Positions 16,032-24,602 of a DNA stretch of 64,000 nucleotides are shown piece by piece. The notes beneath the pieces are model-generated. The model was not told the origin of the DNA and did no database searches. It saw only the letters and a program-made list of their open reading frames with translations. The position numbers and the translations under genes were made by a program. The stretch is taken from positions 186,001-250,000 of the forward strand of contig JAEUHC010000013.1 in NCBI GenBank assembly GCA_016794785.1. Reading direction: 5' to 3'. This DNA is from Opitutaceae bacterium. GTDB taxonomy: Bacteria > Verrucomicrobiota > Verrucomicrobiia > Opitutales > Opitutaceae. The first letter of the stretch is position 1. Each line of letters opens with the position of its first letter.

Positions 16032-18845
16032 ATGTCTTCATCGACCTCCTCCAGGCCGCTTACTTCGCCCGGCCCGCACCTCCGCGCGCTGGCCTGCCTC
16101 GCCGCCAGTCTCTTCTCCGCCTTAGCCGCCTTCGCGCAGCCGACCGGCGCCATCGCCGGACGCGTGACCGACACACAGACCAAGCTCGCGCTCAGCGGCG
16201 TGCGGGTGAGCGTCGTCGGCACCGCGCTCTCCACCTTCGCCGATCCGGCGGGCGACTACCGGCTGTCCGACGTGCCGGCCGGCCCCGCGACCGTGGAATT
16301 CAACTACGTCGGCTACGGCGAAGTGCGCAAGACCGTGACCGTCGCCCCCGGCGCGACCGCCACGCTCAACGCCGCCTTCGGCGCCGAAGTCGTCGCCCTC
16401 GACAAATTCGTCATCACCGGCAGCGCCGTAGGCTCCGCGCGCGCGATCAACCAGCAACGCGCCGCGGACACCCTCACAAGCATCATCGCCTCCGATGAGA
16501 TCGGGCGCTTCCCCGATCAGAACGTCGCCGAGTCGATGCAGCGCATCCCCGGCCTCGCACTCTACCGCGATCAGGGCGAGGGACGTTTCATCGTCGTGCG
16601 CGGCATCCGTCCCGATCTGAACAGCGTGAAGCTCAACGGCGTCTCGATGGCCACGCCCGAGCGCGGGGACCGCGTCGTCGCCCTCGACGTGCTGCCGACC
16701 GACGCGCTCGCCGCGGTCGAGGTGACCAAGGTCCCCACGCCCGATCAGGATGCGGACGGCCTTGGCGGATCGATCAATGTCCGCACGCGCAGCGCCTTCG
16801 ACGCCGAGGAGCGCCAGCTCCAGTTCAGCGCCCAAGGCCAGTTCAACGATCTCACCGAACGTCTGGGCGGAAAACTCAACGCGACCTACGCCGATCGTTT
16901 CAACGACGGCCGGATCGGTTTCATCTTGGCCCCGACATGGCAGGCCCGCCGTTTCGGCTCGAACAACCTCGAGGAGGACGGCGGCTACACGCTGCGTCCG
17001 ATCCCCGGCTCCACCACCGGCCAGCAGGCCTATTTCCTGAACGGGATCGCCTTCCGCGAGTATGAGATCACGCGCACGCGCTACGGCGCCAGCTCGGCGC
17101 TCGAGTTCAAGCCCGACAACGAATCCTTCTACTACGTGCGCGGCACCTTCTCGCAGTTCAACGATCACGAGATCCGCTACGTTTACACGCTGCCCTTCGT
17201 CGAGGGCACGCTGAGCGCGCTCAACGACACGGGCGCCACGGTCACCGCGCTGCGCCGCGAGCGCTTCGACATGCGTTACCGGCAGAAGGATCAGCGCCTC
17301 TACTCCGTCGTTGCCGGCGGCGAGCGGACCTTTGGCCCGTGGAAATTCGACGGCCGCGCCGCGTGGTCGAAGGGCGAGGAGGAGCGGCCCGACGAGACGA
17401 CCGTCCGATTCCGCAAGAGTGGGCGCGGCAGCAACTGGACCTACTCGTTTGCCAACGGCACCTACGCGCCGAGCGTGAGTGTCACCGGCGCCAACGTCGC
17501 CGATCCCTCCCTCTACAACGAGATCAGCCGCTTCCGGATCGTGAATTCCCCGGGCGACGAGACCGAGATGAACCTCGGTTTCAACGCCCGCCGCGATCTG
17601 AAGCTCGGCGCCGCGCCCGTGTATGTGAAATTCGGCGCCCAGCTCCGCGAGAAAGAGAAAAACGCGAGCAACGAGACCACCGATTACGCGGCTCCCGCCT
17701 CGTTTACTTTTGCCGCGATGCTCGAAGGCCAGACGCCCGACGACTATCCGTTCTACTCGACCGGCGTCCGCGCCAGCGCACCGAGGATCCTCGCGGCCTT
17801 CCGCGACAATCGCGCCGCCTTCACGCCCACGCGGCTCTTCGTCGAGAGCACGCAGGACGACTGGCAGTCCACGGAGGATGTCGCCGCCTTCTATGCCCTG
17901 GGAGGCGCGACCTGGGGCCGGCTCAACGTCCTCGGCGGCCTGCGCTACGAACGCACGAAGTATGAGAACAAGGGTAACCAGATCACCGGCACGACCGCCC
18001 TGCCCGTCAGCCGCGGGCGCAGCTACGACAACTACCTGCCGGGCCTCCACCTCCGCTACAGCCTCGACCAGCAGACGATCCTGCGCGCCTCGTGGAGCAA
18101 TTCCCTCGCGCGGCCGTCCTTCGACGACAGTGCGCTCCGCCGCAGTGTCGATCTCGCCTCGAGCCGTGTGACGGAGGGCAACCCGCGGCTCAAGCCGCTC
18201 GAGTCGGCCAACTGGGACGCGTCGATCGAGCGCTACCTCCCCTCGCTCGGCCTGATTTCCGCCGCGGTCTTCCAGAAGGACATCGAGAACTTCACCTACC
18301 AGCGCACGCTGCCCGGCGGCGATCCCGCGACTGGCTTCACGCTCGTGACCTTCGTGAACGGCAACAAGGGCCGCATCCGCGGCCTCGAGCTCGCGTGGCA
18401 GCAGCAGCTGCGCGCGCTGCCCGCGCCGTTCAACGGCCTCGGTTTCATGGCCAACTACACGCGCAGCGAAAGCGAGGCCACCTACCCGACGCGCCCCGGC
18501 GAGAAGCTCGACTTCATCGGCCAGTCGAAGGAGATCGGCAACGTCGCGCTCACGTTCGAGCGCGGCGGGTTCTTCATCCGCGCCGCGCTCAATTTCCGCA
18601 CTCCGCGCCTGCGCGAGGACGAGCCGCTCGGCCCCGACGCCGCGAGCGACCGCTGGGTTGACGACTTCAAGCAGTTCGATGTGGCGGCGGCCTACCGTCT
18701 GAACCAGAACTGGGAGCTGTTCGCCGAGGGGCTCAACCTCACCAGCGAGCCGTTCCGCGTCTATTTCGGCAAAAACGGCACGCGCCTGACCCAGCTCGAG
18801 GAATACGGCTGGAGCGCGAACTTCGGCGTGCGCTGGAAGCTGTAA
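16032..18845 (+). CDS. TonB-dependent receptor (TonB-Xanth-Caul type)
   Basis: Outer-membrane receptor of 937 residues: signal peptide (about 1-35, ending FAQ), carboxypeptidase-regulatory-like domain (about 38-120, from GAIAGRVTDTQ), and a plug with the TonB-Xanth-Caul family phrases FPDQNVAESMQRIPG, IVVRGIRPDLNSVKLNG and VEVTKVPTPDQDADGLGG. A long beta-barrel with a conserved end follows. This subfamily in Xanthomonas, Caulobacter and Verrucomicrobia typically imports plant- or detritus-derived compounds. It is transcribed alone, divergent from the small gene at 15610, and ends at the terminator at 18871. The ligand is unknown; the position within Pho-related genes is only suggestive. Confidence 0.93.
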   Translation: MSSSTSSRPLTSPGPHLRALACLAASLFSALAAFAQPTGAIAGRVTDTQTKLALSGVRVSVVGTALSTFADPAGDYRLSDVPAGPATVEFNYVGYGEVRKTVTVAPGATATLNAAFGAEVVALDKFVITGSAVGSARAINQQRAADTLTSIIASDEIGRFPDQNVAESMQRIPGLALYRDQGEGRFIVVRGIRPDLNSVKLNGVSMATPERGDRVVALDVLPTDALAAVEVTKVPTPDQDADGLGGSINVRTRSAFDAEERQLQFSAQGQFNDLTERLGGKLNATYADRFNDGRIGFILAPTWQARRFGSNNLEEDGGYTLRPIPGSTTGQQAYFLNGIAFREYEITRTRYGASSALEFKPDNESFYYVRGTFSQFNDHEIRYVYTLPFVEGTLSALNDTGATVTALRRERFDMRYRQKDQRLYSVVAGGERTFGPWKFDGRAAWSKGEEERPDETTVRFRKSGRGSNWTYSFANGTYAPSVSVTGANVADPSLYNEISRFRIVNSPGDETEMNLGFNARRDLKLGAAPVYVKFGAQLREKEKNASNETTDYAAPASFTFAAMLEGQTPDDYPFYSTGVRASAPRILAAFRDNRAAFTPTRLFVESTQDDWQSTEDVAAFYALGGATWGRLNVLGGLRYERTKYENKGNQITGTTALPVSRGRSYDNYLPGLHLRYSLDQQTILRASWSNSLARPSFDDSALRRSVDLASSRVTEGNPRLKPLESANWDASIERYLPSLGLISAAVFQKDIENFTYQRTLPGGDPATGFTLVTFVNGNKGRIRGLELAWQQQLRALPAPFNGLGFMANYTRSESEATYPTRPGEKLDFIGQSKEIGNVALTFERGGFFIRAALNFRTPRLREDEPLGPDAASDRWVDDFKQFDVAAAYRLNQNWELFAEGLNLTSEPFRVYFGKNGTRLTQLEEYGWSANFGVRWKL

Positions 18846-18870
18846 TCGCCTCAGCGCATCACCCCAAACG

Positions 18871-18894
18871 GGCGGGCTTCGGCCCGCCTTTTTT
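18871..18894. terminator. Bidirectional rho-independent terminator
   Basis: GGCGGGC-TTCG-GCCCGCC (18871-18888) followed by six T on the plus strand. A tetraloop hairpin between the convergent receptor (ends 18845) and GH3-family gene (ends 18897). On the minus strand the tail is CGTTTGG, so termination is stronger for the receptor. Confidence 0.9.
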
Positions 18895-18896
18895 GT

Positions 18897-20483
18897 TCAC
18901 GTCTGCAGCCACTCCAGCTCGTCGGCGACGGCGCGATCGCTGCGGCAGCGGGGCATCTTGCTCTGGCCGCCCCACTTTCCGCGCTCGCGCAGCCAGCGCT
19001 CGAAGGTGCCCGGCGCGACGAAGCGCACGAGAGGCGACTCGAGTCCGCCGCCCTTTCGCTTGGCCTCGTAGTCGTCGTTGCTGCGCTGGAGGTGGGCATC
19101 GAGCTCCGCCGCCAGATCGAGCTGCCGGCGCGGCGCGTATTTGAGCTCGATCGACCATTCGTGCCGGCCGCGTTTCTCGCCCGCCCGCGCGTCTATGAAC
19201 CGCGGCGCGACATGGAAGTTCGCCACCGTCAGGCCGTGCGCGACGGCGACGGCCGCGAGCGCATCGGTGACTTCCTTTTCGATCACGTGCTCGCCAAACG
19301 CGCTCAGCTGCAGCCGCGTCCGGCCGGCATAAAGCAGCCGCGCGGGCGCGGTGGAGACAAACCGCACCACGTCCCCAATCACGTAGCGGCAGAGGCCGGC
19401 GGGCGTCGTCATCAGCAGCACGTAGTCGACACCCGGGCGGACGCCCTCGAGGGGCACCGCGTCGCGGCCCAGCTCGGCCAGACGCGACTCGTCGTAGGAC
19501 GCCAGCGGGAGAAACTCGTAGAAGATCCCGGCGTCCGCCATCAGCCGCAGCCCGGCGGCGGGCTCGTCGTCCTGCGCGGCGATAAAGCCCTCGGAGGCGG
19601 GATAGACCTCGTGGAAATTCACCCCGTCGCCAGCCGCCCGGCGCAACTCGGCCGCAAACGGCCCGAGCGGCACGCCGCCATGCACGAGGCACTCCAGCCG
19701 CGGCCAGATCGCGCGAAGCGGTTTCCGCCCGGTGTGCGCGGCCATCTCCTCGGCCAGCACGAGCAGCCAGCTCGGGATGCCGGCGACGAGCGTGATGTCG
19801 CGCGTCGCGGTGCGCGCGGCGATGGCGCGGAGCTTCGCCGGCCAGTCGCCGATCTGCGCGATGGCGCGGCCGGGCTCGTAGAGGTGCCGCTCGACCCAGC
19901 CCGGCAGGTTCAGCGCCGTGATGCCGCTGAGATCGCCGCCCCAGGCGCGGAAGGGCCGCGCCTCCTCGATGGGTGCCAGCGCGGTCGATCCGCCGAGGAA
20001 AAGATGCCGGCCGCGAAACACCCGCGCGCTGCCCGTGCGCCGCGCGTAGAAGCAGAGCGAGTCGAGGCCCGTGCGCCGGAAATGGCCCAGCATCTCGCGC
20101 GTGATCGGCAGGTATTTCGTGCGGCCCGCCGTCGTGCCCGAGGACACCGCGTAATGCGCGCAGCGCCCCGGCCAGAGCACATCGGCCTCGCCGCGCTTCA
20201 TGCGCTCGATCCACGGCGTGAAGGTCTCGTAGGCGCGCGGCGTGACCCGCGCCTGAAACTCCTTGTAGGCCATGGTCCGCCCGATGCCTGCGTCGCGGCC
20301 AAACGCAGTCGCGGCGAATCGCCCCATCAAGGCGCGGCGTGTTTTCTCCTGCGCTTGCCGCGCGTCGTCCGCCGCGCGGAATCGCCGCGCCACCCGCGCG
20401 GTCTGCACCGCGGCGCCGAGCGCGACCGCCCGCTGCAGCCACGGGGTGCGCGGGGTAACCGGAGCGACGGCGGCGGTGTTCAT
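18897..20483 (-). CDS. GH3-family acyl-adenylate/amide synthetase-like protein
   Basis: This 528-residue protein of the GH3 auxin-responsive family belongs to the ANL adenylate-forming superfamily. Visible landmarks are the phosphate-binding SSGTTAGRTKYLP (about 114-126), YPASEGFIAAQ (about 305) and CRYVIGDVVRF (about 375), followed by a C-terminal lid. Plant GH3 enzymes join acyl acids to amino acids; bacterial members have no settled role. Its ATG overlaps the stop of the alpha/beta hydrolase gene upstream (ATGA), so the two are translated together. An acid-activating step paired with a hydrolase is possible but unproven. No signal peptide. Confidence 0.85.
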   Translation of the reverse strand: MNTAAVAPVTPRTPWLQRAVALGAAVQTARVARRFRAADDARQAQEKTRRALMGRFAATAFGRDAGIGRTMAYKEFQARVTPRAYETFTPWIERMKRGEADVLWPGRCAHYAVSSGTTAGRTKYLPITREMLGHFRRTGLDSLCFYARRTGSARVFRGRHLFLGGSTALAPIEEARPFRAWGGDLSGITALNLPGWVERHLYEPGRAIAQIGDWPAKLRAIAARTATRDITLVAGIPSWLLVLAEEMAAHTGRKPLRAIWPRLECLVHGGVPLGPFAAELRRAAGDGVNFHEVYPASEGFIAAQDDEPAAGLRLMADAGIFYEFLPLASYDESRLAELGRDAVPLEGVRPGVDYVLLMTTPAGLCRYVIGDVVRFVSTAPARLLYAGRTRLQLSAFGEHVIEKEVTDALAAVAVAHGLTVANFHVAPRFIDARAGEKRGRHEWSIELKYAPRRQLDLAAELDAHLQRSNDDYEAKRKGGGLESPLVRFVAPGTFERWLRERGKWGGQSKMPRCRSDRAVADELEWLQT

Positions 20484-21589
20484 GCGGCGAGCGGCAGGGC
20501 CGTGCGCAGCCGCCCGTAGAATGCCTGCAACGGCGGCAGGAACTCAAAGACGTGGAAGATGAGCGAGGCGTGCTGCACCGGCGCATCGCCCGCCCGGGCC
20601 GACACCTCCCGCACGATGCCCCGCGGGAAATAGGCGCGGTGCCCGTGCTTGAGGGCGAAGATCGAGGGCGCCCGGGCATCGAGCACATCGTCCTCCCGCT
20701 CGGCGAACAGCACGAGCGCCGGCGCGGTCGTGAGGGGCAGTAGCGCGGGCAGGAAGTAGTCGGTCGGCGCCTGCATCTGCACGAGCGCCTGCACCCGCTC
20801 GCGCGCGCCGCGCGCCGTGATCGATCGGATCGCGCCGCCGACGCTGGCCCGCAGCCGCTCCAGCTCCGGCACGGTCATGAGCCGGCGGAGCGCCGCCTTG
20901 TTCTGCGCCCCGGCCTCGAACATCCGCGTGAATACCGTGCGCGACTTCTCGACCGCGGCCTCGCCGGCCGGCGCGGCGGGATTCAGGTAGGGCTTGAGCG
21001 CGCGGCCGAGCAGCGTCGCGGGCTTGGCCGCGCCGGTCGCCACCACATCCGCCACGCACGCGACCGGACTCACGATCACGACGCCGGCCAAGGCCGGGGC
21101 GGCGCCGGCCACGCGCTGGCGGCGGAGCCACTCGAGGAGAAGCCCCGCGCCGAAGCTCACGCCGAAAATCACCGGCCGCTGGCCCTGAGCGGCGAGTGCG
21201 GCCACGAGGTCGTCCAGCTGCGCGCAGAGCAGATCGAGCGAAAAGCCGTCGCGCGGATAGACCATCGCGTAAAGGTCGCCGGATTGGAGAAAAAATCGGC
21301 GCAGGAGAAAAACCTGCTCCGCCGAGTCCGGCACGAAGCCGCCGAGCACAATCGTCGGCACCCGCCCGCGGCCCGTCTCGCGCAACACCGTGGCGCGCTG
21401 CCCGGCCGAGGCCAGGCCTCGCGCGATGAGCTCGTGCTCGGCGCGCGGCCGGGCGGGCGCATAAGTCGCGGCGCACGGCGGGCGCAGGCGCTCCTGCGTG
21501 GTGCGGACCAACGTGTGCAGCGGGCGCAACGGCGTCGCGTGCAGCATGGCATACCAGGACAAGGCGGGGGCGAGGCTGAGGGCGGGCAT
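20480..21589 (-). CDS. Alpha/beta-hydrolase-fold protein
   Basis: Protein of 369 residues with a nucleophile elbow GVSFGAG (about 143-149) matching the Gly-x-Ser-x-Gly pattern. It ends with HASLIFHVFEF, where the first His could be catalytic, and has an Asp in FAEREDDVLDARAP that may complete the triad. The exact substrate is not visible. It overlaps the GH3-family gene downstream by 4 nt. A 102-nt gap separates it from the metallophosphoesterase gene upstream, so it may belong to the same lipid-related operon or have its own promoter. The ATG at 21589 is the longest sensible start; an internal ATG at codon 15 is also possible. Confidence 0.75.
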   Translation of the reverse strand: MPALSLAPALSWYAMLHATPLRPLHTLVRTTQERLRPPCAATYAPARPRAEHELIARGLASAGQRATVLRETGRGRVPTIVLGGFVPDSAEQVFLLRRFFLQSGDLYAMVYPRDGFSLDLLCAQLDDLVAALAAQGQRPVIFGVSFGAGLLLEWLRRQRVAGAAPALAGVVIVSPVACVADVVATGAAKPATLLGRALKPYLNPAAPAGEAAVEKSRTVFTRMFEAGAQNKAALRRLMTVPELERLRASVGGAIRSITARGARERVQALVQMQAPTDYFLPALLPLTTAPALVLFAEREDDVLDARAPSIFALKHGHRAYFPRGIVREVSARAGDAPVQHASLIFHVFEFLPPLQAFYGRLRTALPLAA

Positions 21590-21691
21590 CGGTCACCGAG
21601 GCCATGCGGCGGCGCGGGATTCACAATCCCCGATGGGGCGCGTCACGGAAACTTTTCCCGGGCGAAACGCGCCCGTAACATCACGCCCGAT

Positions 21692-22498
21692 TCAGGCCTC
21701 CACCAGCTCGGCCGCGGGGTCCGCCTCCACCGGTTCGCCATCCTCCATCGGATGCTCGCGTAGAAACTGCGTGAACTCGACGAGCTCGAGGCGCCCGTCC
21801 CAATGCTCCACGATCGCGGTCAGCGATTCGACCCAGTCGCCGGAGTTCAGGTAGTGGATGTCGCCAATCATCTTGTCGGCCGGGGTGTGGATGTGGCCGC
21901 ACATCACGCCCGTGCAGCCGCGCTCGCGGGCGAGCCGCGCGATGTGATCCTCGAAATTCGAGATGTGGCTGACCGCCTCCTTCACGCGCGCCTTGATCGC
22001 GCGGCTGAGCGACCAGTATTCGAGGCCGCGCCACGCGCGCCAGGCGTTGTAGGCGCGGTTGATGTTCAGGAGCGCGCGGTAGCCCCAGTCGCCGAGGTGC
22101 GAGAGGAAGACGAAGTTCTTCGTCACCGTGTCGAAGATGTCGCCGTGCAGCACGAGGTAGCGGCCGCGCGGCGTGTCGTGGACGTAGTCCTCGACGATGC
22201 GCAGGTTCTCGAAGGCGAGCGGCAGGAAGGTCGCGAGGATGTCGTCGTGGTTGCCGCGCAGGTAGATCACCTCGGTGTCGCGCTTCTCGAGTTTCTTGAG
22301 GACGATGCGGACGAAGCGCGTGTGCGCCTTGGTCCAGCTGCCGCCCCGGCGGAGCTGCCAGCCGTCGATGATGTCGCCGTTGAGGATCAGGCGTGCGCAG
22401 CGCGTCTCGCGGAGAAAATGATTCACCTCGCGGACCTTCGAGTCGGACGTGCCAAGGTGCACGTCCGAGAGGATGATCGTGCGGACGTGGAGCTTCAT
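21692..22498 (-). CDS. PlcP-like / UDP-diacylglucosamine-pyrophosphatase-family metallophosphoesterase
   Basis: Calcineurin-fold phosphoesterase of 268 residues: SDVHLG (11-16), GDIIDGW (41-47), GNHDD (82-86), HGDIFD and CGHIHTP with a closing NSGDWVES. The overall pattern resembles, from memory, the Pho-regulated phospholipase C PlcP of Sinorhizobium, which cleaves phosphatidylcholine or phosphatidylethanolamine to diacylglycerol; LpxH-like UDP-diacylglucosamine hydrolases share the fold. Its ATG overlaps the stop of the diacylglycerol-kinase-like gene, and two glycolipid-type glycosyltransferases lie further upstream. That setting favours lipid remodelling over lipid A synthesis. No signal peptide, so it should be cytoplasmic or membrane-peripheral. 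Confidence 0.8.
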   Translation of the reverse strand: MKLHVRTIILSDVHLGTSDSKVREVNHFLRETRCARLILNGDIIDGWQLRRGGSWTKAHTRFVRIVLKKLEKRDTEVIYLRGNHDDILATFLPLAFENLRIVEDYVHDTPRGRYLVLHGDIFDTVTKNFVFLSHLGDWGYRALLNINRAYNAWRAWRGLEYWSLSRAIKARVKEAVSHISNFEDHIARLARERGCTGVMCGHIHTPADKMIGDIHYLNSGDWVESLTAIVEHWDGRLELVEFTQFLREHPMEDGEPVEADPAAELVEA

Positions 22499-23439
22499 GG
22501 GAACTGGAGGGCAAACCGCCCCCGCGGGACAGCGCACGCCGGGGCGACCGCGGCCGACGCCACGGGGATCACCATGCGCAGGCTCCGGGGGCGCACGACG
22601 ACTTCGACACGCGGGCCGGCCTCATGTGTTTCGCCGTCAGTGTGGATCAGGCCGGGCGCCACCCGCTCGATCACGAAGCGCGGGCCGGTGAAGCGCGTCA
22701 CGAGCGGACTGCAGTCGAGATTGCCGAGGAAAAGCCGCGGGCCGAGCGCCGCCACGCCCGCCCATCTCCCCGCGCGGATTGCCACGAGGTCGAGGCGGCC
22801 GTCGTCGACGCGCGCCCCGGGCGCGATGCGGGCGTGGTTGCCGTATTGGTCGGAATTGGCGACGGCCACGAGGAGCACATCGATCGATTCCGTGCGCTCG
22901 CCGCTGCTGATCGTGCAGCGCTGAGGGCGTAGCGAACGCAACGCGGAGAGCGCGACCCGCGCGTAGGCGGGCAGGCCCCGGCGCACGAGCCGGTTGAAGC
23001 GCGAGCTCACCTCGGCATCGAGGCCGAGGCCCATGGCGTTGAAGAAGGGTTTTCCGTTCGCCAGGCCCGTGTCGACCGCGGCCACGCGGCCGCCCGCGCC
23101 CGTCGCGAGCTGCAGCGCCGCGAGCGGCGCGCGCGGAAACCCGAGGTGCAGCGCAAGGCCGTTGCCCGAGCCGCACGGCACCAGCGCCAGCGCGGCCGGC
23201 GTGTCGAGCAGGCCTTGCGCGACTTCGTTCATGGTGCCATCACCACCGACGGCGACGATCACCTCGCGCCCAGCGATCGCCGCCTCGCGCGCCAGCACGG
23301 TCGCGTGGCCCGGCCCCTCGGTCATCGTGAACTCGGCGTCGAGCGAGCGGGCCGCGATGAAACCGCGGATCGCCTCGGCCAGCGCCGGCCGGCGCCGATT
23401 GCGGCCGGAGCAGGGGTTGAAGATGAAACGGGTCTTCAT
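22495..23439 (-). CDS. Diacylglycerol/lipid kinase-family protein
   Basis: This 314-residue protein of the DAGK/YegS/BmrU family starts with RFIFNPCSGRNRR and carries the nucleotide-binding GGDGTMNEVAQG (about 80-91) and PCGSGNGLALHLG (about 107-119). The C-terminal beta-sandwich has the expected acidic pattern (ARVDDGRLDLV, HTDGE). Members phosphorylate diacylglycerol, sphingoid or other lipids. Both ends overlap their neighbours by 4 nt (GT28-like gene upstream, PlcP-like gene downstream). In a lipid-exchange operon it could return diacylglycerol to phosphatidic acid when phosphate is available again; that is inference. Confidence 0.88.
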   Translation of the reverse strand: MKTRFIFNPCSGRNRRRPALAEAIRGFIAARSLDAEFTMTEGPGHATVLAREAAIAGREVIVAVGGDGTMNEVAQGLLDTPAALALVPCGSGNGLALHLGFPRAPLAALQLATGAGGRVAAVDTGLANGKPFFNAMGLGLDAEVSSRFNRLVRRGLPAYARVALSALRSLRPQRCTISSGERTESIDVLLVAVANSDQYGNHARIAPGARVDDGRLDLVAIRAGRWAGVAALGPRLFLGNLDCSPLVTRFTGPRFVIERVAPGLIHTDGETHEAGPRVEVVVRPRSLRMVIPVASAAVAPACAVPRGRFALQFP

Positions 23440-24602
23440 GCGGAAGCGGCGGTCGCGCGCAGAGGCAGGGGCACGGGCTCGATGGCGATGCGGGCGGCGG
23501 CGTGGGCCGCCATGGCCCTGGAAATTTCGTGCGCCGCCTCGGAACGGGAAAGCGGATCCAGCGCGGCGCGCCACTGCGCCCAGACGCGGCCGCGATCGCG
23601 GAAGGCGCGATCCAGCTCGGCGAGCACGGCGGCGGGCGTCTCCGCCAGCGCGCCGATGCCATGCCGCCGGAGCAGCTCGTAGTTGCCCTCCTCCTGCCCT
23701 GGCACGATCTGATTCACGATCATCGGGCAGCGCGCGGCGAGCGCCTCCTGCGTCGTGGCCCCGCCGGCTTTGCTAATGACGATGTGATGCGTCATCAGCA
23801 GCCGGGGAATCTCGTTGGTCCAGCCGAGGATCGCGGTCGGGTGCGGGCGCTGCGCGGCGAGCGCCGCAAGCTCCGCGCGGAGTCTCTCGTTCCGGCCGAC
23901 GGTGCAGGTGAGATCCCACGTTGTCTCGGCGATGAGCCGTCGCGCCGTCTCGGCGGCGCCGCGCGTGCCGGAGTTGATGATGTAGAGCACGCGCGGGATG
24001 GCGCCGGCACGGAGGTCGGGCGGGGCAAGGCGGCCCGCCTGTTCGCGGAAGAACGGATTGACGGGAAATCCCGCCACATGGAGGCGCCGGCCATCGACGC
24101 CCGCGGCGCGCATCACCGCCGCGGAATCCTCGTTGGGCACGAACCACCCGTCCGCGCCGGCCCGCCACCAGAGCGAATTGATGCTGATCGAGTCGGTGAC
24201 GACGCTGAAGCACGGCACATCGACGCGCCCGTCCCGCGCAAGCTTGGCCAGCATGAAGCCGTAGGCTGGATAGGTCGCGCAGATCGCATCGGGGCGGCGC
24301 TGCGCGATGAGGCGGGCCAGCACGCGCGTCTCGGCCCGCAGCAGGCCCATGAGCCGCGGCGCGAGCGACGAGCGATCGAGCCAGGCGTAGGCCGCGCTCC
24401 AAAGGCGGGGCGCCCGGTTGATCAGGCCGAGATAACTGCGGCGCGCGAGTTCGTTGAGGCGCGGCGAGGCCAGGGCGAACACATCGGCCACCTCCGCCGC
24501 GCCCGCACCGTGCAACGCATCGTGCGCGGCGGCGAGAGAGCGCGCGGCGGCGTTGTGCCCCTCGCCATATCCGGCCGTCAGGATGAGGACACGCGGTTTC
24601 AT
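23436..24602 (-). CDS. MGDG-synthase/UgtP-like glycolipid glycosyltransferase
   Basis: This 388-residue GT28-type enzyme has the MGDG-synthase N-domain (LILTAGYGEGHNAAARSL, about 6-23) and a C-terminal nucleotide-sugar domain with GWTNEIPRLL, SKAGGATTQEALAARCP and PGQEEGNYELL. Homologues transfer galactose or glucose from a UDP-sugar to diacylglycerol, giving membrane glycolipids. It overlaps the GT4 gene upstream and the lipid-kinase-like gene downstream by 4 nt each. Together with the PlcP-like phosphoesterase it suggests a pathway from phospholipid to diacylglycerol to glycolipid. Confidence 0.88.
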   Translation of the reverse strand: MKPRVLILTAGYGEGHNAAARSLAAAHDALHGAGAAEVADVFALASPRLNELARRSYLGLINRAPRLWSAAYAWLDRSSLAPRLMGLLRAETRVLARLIAQRRPDAICATYPAYGFMLAKLARDGRVDVPCFSVVTDSISINSLWWRAGADGWFVPNEDSAAVMRAAGVDGRRLHVAGFPVNPFFREQAGRLAPPDLRAGAIPRVLYIINSGTRGAAETARRLIAETTWDLTCTVGRNERLRAELAALAAQRPHPTAILGWTNEIPRLLMTHHIVISKAGGATTQEALAARCPMIVNQIVPGQEEGNYELLRRHGIGALAETPAAVLAELDRAFRDRGRVWAQWRAALDPLSRSEAAHEISRAMAAHAAARIAIEPVPLPLRATAASA

